Origin: Arenicola marina | Lineage: Eukaryota > Annelida > Polychaeta > Arenicolidae | Direction: 5' to 3' | NCBI GenBank assembly: GCA_964019135.1 | Contig: OZ025256.1 | Coordinates: 16,623,911-16,687,910, forward strand | Length of the DNA stretch: 64,000 nucleotides | In this document: piece after piece, positions 1 through 12,200 of the stretch | How positions within the stretch are numbered: the stretch's first letter is position 1 | Layout of the letters: the number at the start of each line of letters is the position of its first letter | Made by a program: the position numbers and the translations under genes | The notes under the pieces: generated by a model | The model's database searches: none | The model's input: the letters and a program-made list of their open reading frames with translations, nothing else | What the model was told of the DNA's origin: nothing

Positions 1-36
1 AAGGTCTATTATCGACCATAAATTAAACTACTTTAC

Positions 37-226
37 CTGGATCGGGACATGCTCCCTCCCTCATTGTGACGTCATCAAGGGCAATGTCAGACAAGTAACC
101 GTCCCCACGAATGGCCTTGAACGTGACCTTGGTGATGCTTGTTGTCAAGGTCACGTAGCCGAGTTTCCACTCGTTGCCCTGGTCATGTGACCGGAACCAG
201 ATATCTTTGTCGTTTTGATTTAGCAC
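37..226 (-). CDS. Gene A exon: MAM domain, C-terminal part
   Basis: 190 bp, acceptor cgttaaag, donor gtaaag. Reads V-L-N-Q-N-D-K-D-I-W, D-Q-G-N-E-W, G-D-G-Y-L-S-D-I-A-L-D-D-V and closes with C-P-D-P. It ends with one base of a split codon, so at least one more exon lies left of the window. Confidence 0.92.
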
Positions 227-3200
227 CTTTAACGAAAAATAACAGCACGATATGACAAAAGACGAAGTCCAGTAAGGTTTCAAACAGAATAATGACAGTA
301 AACCTTGATGACAAACGAGACATAATTACGAGATCTAGGATGGTTGACAATAGGGTCGCTGTCAGCCGGCCTAAATATTCAACAGGGATGTGGTTTTGTG
401 TTTGAAATCTATGATTCAACACTGACACTTTATTGTCGGTGACAAAACGCACGCGTAACATTCCGACATCGTTTCATCAAAAAAACATTTTGCTCGTAAA
501 ATTTAAAGGCCGCATTGCAAGGCACGTGCACTTTGTCACGCCGCTGTCGTTTTGCTCATAAATTTGGAGCAGGCGTGACATTGACAGACAAGGTAAACCT
601 CGCTGCTTGTGGTGCACATCGCGAAGGCATCAACTGGAAGTTATACTGGCTGGACATGTTCAGCCAGTATGCTTAGACAAGCTACATGACACCTATAGAC
701 ATGCTATAGGATGCAGCAATAGAAGTCTGTAGACTTATCCTTTAGCATGTCTGCAGATTTCTATAGCTGTGGCCTATATCATGTATATAGCTGTGTCATA
801 TGCCATCTCTATAGCTGTGGCCTTCACCATGTCTATAGATGTGTCCTATAGCATTTCTATGGATTTCCATAGACTTGTCCTTTAGCCTTCTATTAATATT
901 TATAGACATGCCCTAAAGAGTTTTGTCATAAAGTATAGGATATTCCTTTAGAAATATTCTATAGAAGCACATTATAGAAATCATATGATAGATGTCCAAC
1001 GCTTATATCGCAATCATTACATTCACCAGATGTACCAGGTGTCGCAAATTCCCCATGTGGTAACTTCAGAATGTCGTAACTTCCCAATGTCGTAACTTCC
1101 CCATGCTTGTAGCTTACCTGCAGGGCACCGATGTGATCTCCATGCATGTGGAAATAGAAGCGTAAACAATGGTCCCTTTGTAGTTGTATGGTAGGAGACC
1201 CCAGTCTCGTCTCATCAAGACTGTACCCGCCTGACCCCTCAGCAAGGACATAGTGACCTTCAGGGAAAAAAGTCAACAAGATCCTAAACGATGGTTCCAA
1301 GACAAGTTATGTTACTGTGGTAATAATGCGACAACTACTGTTGTTACAACTCTCTGACACTTGATTACAGTATATATATATAGTATATCTACCATACGAA
1401 GCCTATAATGTGACGTCACTTCCTCAACACTTCGCTTACACGACTACGCATATTTTTGGACCTAGAATTACTTGTTTTCTCTGCTTGGAGAAATATATGG
1501 ATAGCCCTACCTTGAGATCAAATGGTCGAATAACGCCATTGTGAATCACGTAATAGTAGCAAGTGTCCAATGTATGCATACTGAATAATACATGGGCCTA
1601 ACAATGGTGGTTAATATGTAATATATCATGTCAATGGCCTGTTATTCCAACCCATGGATTGATTCACTGCCAGCGACCACAGGTCATAATCAATTAAGAT
1701 CTCCTGGACCAGTCCCAACATCACTATATATATGCCATATATATATATACCCCTTTTTTGTACCATGTGATATATATATATGACTTTTTGGTGGCATTAA
1801 TCTCCACATAAACGATTATTTGTGTGTATGTTCTATCTGTCGTGGCGCCCCCTACCGAGAGCAGTCCTCGTGGTGTGGTCGGTGTCAGGTCCCGTGCCGC
1901 TAGAGGGCGTGTGGCCGGTGTGCGCCTCCCAGTCGGAGTGGTCTTGTGCCACCTGGCGATAATCGCAGAAATCACCGTTCTCGAAATCACAATCCAGGGG
2001 GGATACTGCAAAATATAAAAAGATATATCAGAAATAAGTATACGCCGAATAGTATTCAGAATTAAAGCATTCATTTTCACTCTGCTATAGGAGACGCTAG
2101 CGAAAAGAGTACATTTGCTTATAAGCATAAACGAGAGGGATAAATATAGTACTCACTTTGGCCGCAGTAGAGCTCGTCGCCACCGTCGGGGCAATGTTGC
2201 GCGTTGTCACATTTTTGCGACAATGGGATGCAGCTGCCGTCACCACACTGGTATTGGTTCTCGGCAACACAGGGACCTATACATACACACACAGAGACAC
2301 ATAAAACACAAACAGGGACTGTTGATTGTAAATATTAATAATATATCAATTTTAAGGATTGTTCACCTTCACGATGAGATTTCATTTCAAAATTGTCATT
2401 TAAAGTCTCAAACGTCCTAATTCATTATGTTGGGTCACTGCTATGGAGAATTTGATATTTCAACTTCAAATGTAATTCTTTTTTTAAAGAATTAAAAGCG
2501 TTTCAGATGTATCAGAGCGCCTTTAATTACGAGTTTGTTGTATACTACTTAACAAGAGTTGATGGAGTAAATGGACTCACCGATGGCAGGGCTCATTGTG
2601 GTGGCTACCGGTGCATCTGTAACAAGGCATGAAAGAATGAGATAACGAAAGCATCGCGATGTTCTCGCTCGATACCATACATCCGAATGCATAAATTACG
2701 TATTTTTCGTAGCTTCTGCTCATGGCTGACTTCGGTGAAAATATAACTAATAATTCAGTCCAATATTAAAACAGTTTGATGATGAATTGATTGCACCTGG
2801 GCATTCAAACCGTCACCCTTGGCCTTGCTAACAAAATAGCCTTCACTGGTAATCTTTCATCCATTGCCTGTTACCCCTTATTTTTAAACCAATAACATTC
2901 AACCGAGCCACTTTCACAAGTTTTACTCAAGTAATGACCCCGTGACATTGACTTAACTACGATTGACCCATCACGCATGACCTTTGACCCGTCACGTTTC
3001 ACCCATCACCTTTGACCCATGACATTTGATTTGTAATCTTTGACCCAAAGATATTTGACCTTGACCTAAATAGCCTACTTACCCGGCAAAGGAACACATA
3101 TATCGGGATCATCGTCGTCGTAGAAGGAATCGCACACCAGTGTGAAACGACAATTACTCTGCACAGCTTAAACAAAACACAAAACGGAATCACATACTAC

Positions 3201-6200
3201 TGGAACAAGTAAAAACAGGTAAAAGAAAAATAGAGTTTTACCTCTCTCAATTGCCCCAACAGATTCTTACTTCCACTGAAAAAGCTTCTCGGATCAGAGC
3301 AATCGTGGCTTAATTTACATCATTTATAGCCATGGGCATTCACACACAAATTGTGAAGCGCTGAAATTAATTAATTTATATTCATCATAACCAATAGGCG
3401 TTACTAATCTTGCTGTACTATCGATTATGAATAGTAACTGAATGCGCTATCCAACATTTACTTTAAGCCAACATAAGTTCGTCGTTTAGAAAATACAACC
3501 AATAGCACCCCTTACTTTTATTTCCCACAAAATTATGACACGCCATTAAATACAACTACAAGTTCAAAGTCAAGTATCATTTATTCAAACCAAGTGTACA
3601 AAAACCTGGGATCGTGCATACATCAAGTAAAAACTTGCAATAATAAAAAAATGGCGTTGGAGCCATCAAAAAATATTACACCGAAATACATACCTTCGCA
3701 AAATCTACGACAGGGAAATTTCAGGCGTCCACCCCGGCATTCTGGGTAATACGCGGCGCATGCAAACTGCAGCGTGTGGTCATAGCAACCATACTCGGAT
3801 AAGGTGACCATAGCGTCGAATCGCCGGGCGATGGCTGCGTTGCCAGGGTAACCTTGGGCGGTGTTTGTGTAGTTGAAGGGCAAACAGAGTATTTCCGTCA
3901 CCGGCTCGCATGCTAGAACTGGCGGGAAAATAAGAAGGCAAAAAGGCCATGGTAGAGTTATACATCAGAAAACTGCAAACAATCGATTCTAGTTTTATAT
4001 TTATTCTTATATTTCGCTGATTGCCAATGAATGTTTAGCTGGGTTTTGTTGTCAGTAACTGCATAGATATAACATATTGATGTCTATTATTATTATCATT
4101 ATTAATATGTCATAGATGCTCCCTAACCTGAGCGAGTGCGTTAAACTGATAAATAAATAAATTATTGTCACATATTATCATATTTAGCATATACCTGTAT
4201 AGGTCAAAGCGGCAAACTGTTTTGTGTCAGCTATAATTAATATCATAACATGAATATGGCATTGGGTTGGTGATAGGTCCTCCCTCTCTCAGAGGTATCC
4301 TATATACCCTACCTGGAGCTGGTGTAGTTCTCTGCCGTGTGGTATAAATAAGCGTTGTCGTGGTAACGGCTAAAAATAAACCAATTTAATACATGTGAAC
4401 AACATTGAACAAACCGAATAATCTTGAATTACCTGAAACGGATGTATGTGAGCAGGAAATCCGTCTGCACATCCACATTACAAAATGGCCGTCAGGCGAT
4501 CAGATCATTCGGAGACAGCATAGCATACTATAGACACAAGTGATGACGTCACAACAGCGAGTGATCGCATGTTTCGTCAATGTGTCATTGAGAAACATGA
4601 TTAAGAACAGTAAACTAGAAAGCACAATTAAAATAAGCTGGCTCTAGATATATATAATATCCCTATGGATATATATAACATCGCTATAGATATATATAAC
4701 ATCGCTATAGATATATATGACAACGCTATAGATATATTTGACATCGCTATAGATGTATGTATACACATATCGAGTTATGGGACTCCCAATGAACACCATA
4801 GGGATTAACCCTTATTCTATGGCTGTAGGACGGGGCACGAGTTCCTAAAAAGGGTGTCATTTTTGGACAGAATCCAATTTTCGGACAGAATCTGATTTTC
4901 GGACAGAATCTGATTTTCGGACAGAATCCAATTTCCGAACAGAATCCAATTTTCGGGCAAAATTTTCAGACGTAATCCAATGCTAAGGAATAATCATGGG
5001 ACAAGACAAGATTGAGACTCACTATTGAACAGATAACAACCGAAGCCAATACGCAGACTTTTAAATGTGAGTATTAACAGCTTACGTGCAATAAATGGCC
5101 ATACATAATTACGGTTTCGTACTATTATGTGATCAAATAAGACCATTTCGCATACAAATTGTCTTGCCTTGTGAAGAACTCGTTGTTGGCGTATATGTCT
5201 CTGACAAGGTGCTGCCTAAACTAGAGATCGAGGTGGTATCGTAGCGAGTGAAACTAGTGGAATCTCTAACTCCAGTGGTTTCCGCTACAGTTGTGGGCGT
5301 GCTCTGTGTGGTTTGGTCTGAGGTGCCGGCGTCTCCGGTAGATAAACCAGGCCCCTGGGTTACCCCATCAGTAGACGGGGGGTCGGCGGGCGTGGAGACA
5401 GCTACTGGGACCCCTGTGCTCAACTCTACTATATCCAGAGGGGTGACAGGGGGTTGGGTGGGGGTTGCGAGCTCGGTGAGGGGTGGTACTTGGGTGGTGG
5501 TGGGGGTGGTGACGGCGCTGGTGTTGGGGTTGGTGATGGTAGTAGTGGGGGTGGCGGTGGTGGTGGGTATAGTAGTCGCCGAAACACCAGCTGTTAAAAA
5601 TGGTAAAATAGCAAAAAGGGTTATATGCGAAGTGAAACGAAGACATAAACCATACTGTATGTAGATTATATCTATGTTATTATGTTCAAGTCCATTAGCC
5701 CATAGCCACGCTAGTTATAGCAATGTAAAGAGCATACAATAGTCACCACAGCTAGAAAGTACAGTGCGTGACCAAGCTGCTATAACCGGTTTACATATGA
5801 ATCAGCAAGAAGTCCCGAGAAACATATATAAGAGGATAATTAGAACTACGATTATATATAAATATATATATTGACATATAGGTTTGTCTCAGAGAGAACA
5901 TATTGATGATGTCATTTCAGATACATGACCTGCGTTCCATGAACCTTGGTACAGGTGCATGCAGCGCCACCCGATGACAGCCTGACCTATACAGCAGCAT
6001 TACCGGAGAAAGGCGGGTCATGTACACTGCAACCAAGATGTTATCAGGCCAAGAAGAGACAGCATTGCATTTGGCATAATTGTACGTGTGTAACATCACT
6101 GGAAACCGCGCGCAGGGAAGGCGATAAAGAACGAGTGACCTTAAACACTGACCTTGGAGGACTATTTCTTCAAGCGGATGTTCTAACTCTCCAGCATTCG

Positions 6201-9200
6201 TCAGAGCCCTATAGCCCTCTTCCAGGACATTGGTGACGTCCTGTACCGTTGTTAAGACACTGAAGGCCAACTTGAAGAAAAAGTCTATACTCCCAGATCT
6301 GAAACAAGGGGGGGTTAAAGTATTATAATGGTATCATTTAAAAGCGTATTCACAATATTACTACTAATATATAATTTAAAATAATAATAATAATATTATA
6401 ACATTGGTTCCGGTATTGGTGGGTTTGGGGTCGTGGTAATAGCATCTGGGACCACATGTATTTCTAAATTAGGTGGTATATAAACTGAAGAGGGGATATA
6501 CATATGTGTTTGATATATGCAGATACAGTTAATTAGTGCCATTTAAGAACTTTAAAGTTTAAATAACTGGTCATTAAGTAAACTTAAAAAATTCATAGTT
6601 ACCACCACAATATATTAAAATCAACGCGCCCCCTCCCCCCCCCAACCCCCTCCTTTGCTGGAAAATAGGCAATAAAATGTACGTACCCCCCGTTTCTCTG
6701 AAGAAGGACGCACAGTGGGCATAGTAACTATTCTTTCTGCAGTACTTAAATAAATGATACCCCTCTTTCGTAAATACCTGGATCCGCCACTGTACATGGC
6801 GCGACCATGGTATGCAGTATGCTACGAACCAAAGATCTCACCTGATATCGACCAGCTCTGCCATATATTCATCTGTGTAGTTACTGTCTAGGATCAGCGA
6901 CAACTGTATAAACAGAGAAAATAAACAGGTGAAAAGGGGATATCCATGTAATTGCCGATTTTAATTTACGTTTTCGCTGACCCAACAAATAAGTGAGTGA
7001 AGCAAAACTTGAAAGCAATACAATAATTATAAACTCTTCTAAGCGAAAATTGTCTAAACATTTTTTAGATGCCACGCGGCTATTGGAGTTATTTTGCTTA
7101 AGGCGGGGGGAGGGGGGGGGGGGGCGGGAAAGGGGGGTGCTAATTGAGATGTGAAGTTCTTCTCATGTGATATCATACTTCGTGTATGCATATTGCATGG
7201 CTGTTCTATGCATGGCTCTTCTCAAGCCTCGAGTACCCGTATCACGCTCGGCCAACCCATATTAAACTAGACGCCACCCGCCCCCCCCCCCCCTCACCCC
7301 CACACACACCCCACTCATCCATCCCCTACTGAACCTCGCAGACCAAACCGAGCGTATCGGGCGGCCGACCAACGAAACAAATGGCTACGAACGAAATTTA
7401 TTGACACCAAAATTATAACTTTAGCCTGAACTTTGAGGTCCAAAATTCACTACAAACGAAGGGTGAGCACAAACTTTAAATCATTTGTCGTGAACGGAAG
7501 GATGAAATAAATACTAAACAAATATTTATTGCGTAAAAAGTGGATCATCAAGGTACTCAAATTAGTTTAAGTATTGCATTGTCATTCGAGCTGGCGATTA
7601 TTGATGAATACTTGTACTTTGCCAAAACACTCAGACGAGAGATGCTCTTTGCCCGTTTTATTCAAGCTTGTTATACGGCAAAATTGTCTACGTTTCAACA
7701 CAGTTTATATGGAAATTATGTGTTTTGCGTAAATCCAGATATGTAGTGAGCCAAAAACGAGAGGACATGTTGTTATATGCATCGTTTGCCTGACTAGTGC
7801 ATATGTCGAGGGTAAGCTTGGTTTTCCTGCATGCTACGTCACACGCATTCAATTTATTTTTAGCCATTTACGTTGCGAATTCCGCGCCTTAGACCCACCT
7901 GTTCCAAAAATTGAGAAGACTCGTGTAGATATCGCTCAGAATTTTTATCGGCGAGATCTTCTGTCCAAGCGGCATTAAATCTGGCGTAACCTTCGAACTC
8001 CGCCACAACTGGAACAAAGGACATTCTTAAGTCATCGTGTACGCGGCATGAGAAACATTTTGATACCGTAACCGCGCCGACAGAAACATAGATGGCCGCA
8101 ACATTCCAAAAGGAAATCAAAGCGCGATGTGGCTTATTAACTACGCAGGGGAAGTTTAAATCTAAGGCCGTAAAATTGTAACAAGGATCGTTCATTTGTT
8201 TTCATTTTGGATGTTAAAAACGATAGTGTTAACGATCATAAACGGTTAAAATGTCGTTAGATTCGTTACCTGGTTTATCTGCAGGTTTCTCGTCAAAATA
8301 TCCTATAAAGATAAGACAAACATTAACGTTAAATACCAAGACATACACCAACGTTTATTACAACATGGCGTAGCCTAGTATATGAGGAATTGTGGAAAAA
8401 GTAGTGGGTTGTGGAGGCTGGCTTTCTCAACAACAGTGGAAATTGCAAAGGAAGCGCCATTCTTCCTCGATTTTCGTCAGCAGGTCTAACACAGAGTGCA
8501 ATGCGACAAAACCGACACAGAATACCCTTTAGTCGAATTGAAGTACGTTTACTCGGACCTGATAGTACCCCTACATGAGAATGCAACCCCCTATGCCCCC
8601 CCCCCCCCATCAAAAAAAACTCTGAAGACCAAAGAGATCATGCATGATCTTCAAAATACCCACATACCTTCAGTAACACCTGCCAATAACTTTAGTGCAA
8701 GCTAATATGCATGTGATTATTAAAGGGTAAGGTAAGGTAAATGTTTATTCCGTGCTGCTGGCCTTCGGACCATGGTACAAAATGTATACTGATTATCATA
8801 TTATTAACACCATTAACTTAATTATGAGGACAGCTTTGTGCAAACTGATCACGGAGATTGGTTGCTTGGTAGATGAAATCTCCCAGTTCTGATTACTTAA
8901 AAGGATCCTCTGTTTTCAGTATATTTATAATTGTTTGCCCAGTGAAACTGGAAGCGGACCTTATTAGGTATTTATTTCGCATGTCCTTGTATAAGTTACA
9001 AATACAGAGGAAGTGATATCCGTCTTCCACATAATGGAGGCCATTTATATCACAATATGTACACGACACATTATTAAAGGGATAACAAGGTGACAGGTTC
9101 CAGCTCGGGACGTTTCAGGATACAGTCGGATACAGCCGGACACAGCCGGATACAGGGGTCGACACCACTATATCCGGCTTCCTTACGTCACAAACCTAAC

Positions 9201-12200
9201 ATATTCACAAAACTGACGGTTCCGCTTTCGGCTGCAGACAATCGTGAGAAACACTGAGGTAATGTGGCAACGCCTAGTTTTTAATACATTACTGGTAAAT
9301 AAAAAATAATCTGTAGACACATTCAGGAATGACATCGAGGTAGCGCATCAAATATTACGAAAAGGTAAGGCAGAGAGGAGCCATGTTCTTGGGTGTTTCC
9401 CGACTGCAGTTGTGAAGAAGCACATGTGGTCGTGATATTTTTTCAAGCACAAACATTTCCACAGACGGGGCTCGAACCACGCACCTTAGGATGACCAAGT
9501 GCAATCGACAATAGCTGAACGAGCTACCTACTAGACAAGGGGTGACCCCTCCCCATGGATGTCATGAAGGTGTTCACAGAAAATAGAGAGATCGTCATGT
9601 TTGTGGGTTGCTCAATTCTCCCCTCCTCCCACCGTCCCGTCGCCACCCCCACCGCCCCACCCCCACAAAATATATATATATATATGAATACACAAGGACT
9701 AGACTTGCCCAGGAAAACTATCGGGGGGTTGAAGGTGATGAAAGGATGCAACATGCCCCAAATTAAGTACTCGGGCCGGATTCGAACCCAAGACCTATTG
9801 GTCTGCGGTCTACTGCGCTAACCATTGCACGAGGATTTTGGGAGGCGCCCTGTACCATGTGCAAACGGACTTAGCGGTCGCCATGATCACGACAGGTGCA
9901 GATTTATGCCCCGGTGAAAGCTTATGGGCTACAACCAACTGTTTGTTCTTCGCCTCGCCCATGATCTCCGCTCAGCTATAAACATGGCCATACATAATCC
10001 AGCGAGGACATGTGAGGAGGCGAGGGGGGGGGGGATATGTCAGTGGCGCTATCACAACCAGAGTTAATTAAACTTGCGAGCACACCCGCTACAGATGTGT
10101 ACTGGTTAGTTGCTACTTGGCGGCAGCAGGACGCCTTAACCTCTGTAGGTTATATCGCGGCAATGGGAAGGGCAAAGGTAGAGATGAGAAATGCCTCAGG
10201 AAGTAAACCCCTACCCCTTGGGCAGTGATGAGTCCTTATGCCGAGATGAGATGCTTACTCGTCATACAGACATTTTCACCGGTGGGCTTCGAACCGTGCA
10301 CCGACCGGTCAGGCTGGGCTTGTTCAGCACAATCGAATGATATGGCATAGGAGTCGGCCATTATGGGTCGGTAGCAAACGGGAGGCATTACGTAGAGTCG
10401 AAAGGGATTCTGGTGCGCAACACGTGACCACTGTTGTTGGTATACCATAAAAAAGGGGGGGGGGGCGGGTGCAAGGGGTATTTCCGTTTCTCGGGAAAAA
10501 CTGGGAATGAGGAGAAATAATTCGTGAACTGGTCGACAGTCGTGATCAAGGATTTTCATTAAACGTCAAGTGGAGATTTTAATATTAATTAACCGTGAAT
10601 CGGGTGAATAGGGAAATCGCCAATTTAAATCAGGCAATCCACCCTTTCTTTGTACTAATTTTGATTCTTCGTGATCTGGGAACATGACCCCTCCCCCTCT
10701 TGCGCCCCCCCCCCTCCCCCTCCTATAAATCTTCATTTTTATTGCATAATCGCAATCTACATATATTGAAGATAGATTTAGATTTTTTACATTTCAGAAT
10801 CAAGACTAAAAGTGTCTTCAAATTATGATGCATATGTTTTATGCAAAGTACAGAAGATATCACTTTAAAAACACGCATGATCAGTATTCTCGTCGAGTTT
10901 TATAATCCTCTCAAGTTGCTGATTGGCTATTTAAACTATGGATTCAAAAGTTTGTCTTTAACTGTTTGGTAGGCCCAAAAAACGTTGCTTTCGTCGGTGA
11001 TGTAAATCCTTATGTACGGCACTTTGCTATACCTAAAAGGCATAACGACTTGTAAAACATAAAATGACTAAGCCTACTTCAGCGCAATGCAAAGGAACAC
11101 AGTCGCCACGCGAAGAGTGCTTTGTAAATAGAAACAGCACCACACACACTGTGAACATTGGTCTTGCTTTCATCCCAAGGTACACATAACATATTGATAA
11201 AGATATGTTATACATGTGTATCACTGCAATCAGTTCAAATAAAATCCGTGTTAAGACCATCAATTATATTTAACAACATAGTTTTTTTGCAGCATGCAGC
11301 AGTGAAAACGGCCGCTGTCATGATATCGAGACACTGTAACGGCGTAGATAAACTATATCCACCCCCTCGCGCGAGACCATAACGAGAGATCCCATCGAGA
11401 GGGCGTCGGGTGCATGTTTAGAGGAGGGACCATTTGATAACGACGAAGGGTGGGGGTCTATGTTTCTTGGCGGAAGAAGAATTTTTATGTGTGGTCATAG
11501 GGGGGTCATAGGGGAATTATTGTGGGTGGTTTGTGATGGTTTAAATTGGCTTTTATCTGCAACATGTATTTATGTACATAGGCAGGATTTCTTAAGAAAT
11601 AGCGGACATTTTTGTTCTTTAACAGGCAAAGCAATCTTTCTACCAAGTAAATGCAGAGTCAGATTGTGTTGTACAAAACGACATAACCCCCCACCCACCT
11701 CCCTCCCCACCCCAAGTGGCTCGTCCCTAAGGGACACTGTTTGCTACACGTGTGCGTGTTCTCTTCGGGTGCCGGAATGTCTGATTCCTTGGCCTGCAGC
11801 AATGCCCTGGAGCCCTGTATCTCCAGACAGTTACGCCCGGAGACGTAGGTTTGCATAATGAATGACCATCGCGCGTAACCGAATCACTCAAATTCCGAGC
11901 ACGCATACCGACATTCTGGTCGTGCATGTATCGCGATGCTCTGTGCATCCCTGGCCCGCACTTCGCCCCACAACAGGTACCTTGTGGGGCTGATACAAAG
12001 AGGGACGTGTGTTCTGCACTGCGTTCTACATTTAGCTGTGTCATTAAACTGGCGTCCGCTGGTTCATGCAGGACAGTCGATGAATAAACTAGTCGAGGGC
12101 TACATATTCCGCGTCAGCGAAATGATTTGGTTAATTGTTTAAAGGTTTTTTTTCGTCAATGTGGGTTGACGATTTCAAAAATTCAAAAAAAGTGAGCGGC

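Larger units (their letters stand above)
1258..7898. other. Other gene A introns, 1.3-7.9 kb
   Basis: The stretches between the listed exons hold TA-rich microsatellites (1735-1790, 4650-4745, 5845-5870) and G-rich or C-rich tracts (7100-7135, 7280-7300). An 18-bp tandem repeat at 4859-4965 contains cggacagaatc, about six copies. Nothing else was recognised. Confidence 0.5.

Noticed and set aside
3161..3170. Alternative acceptor (tgcag) six bases inside the second Frizzled exon
   Set aside because: It would give a stop codon immediately or break the Cys register; the taag acceptor restores C-E-A-V-Q and phase.
11460..12044. 132-codon plus frame and 105-codon minus frame with Cys residues, as possible extra exon of gene A
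   Set aside because: No acceptor-donor pair in a matching phase; no recognised domain; overlapping frames on both strands are probably chance.
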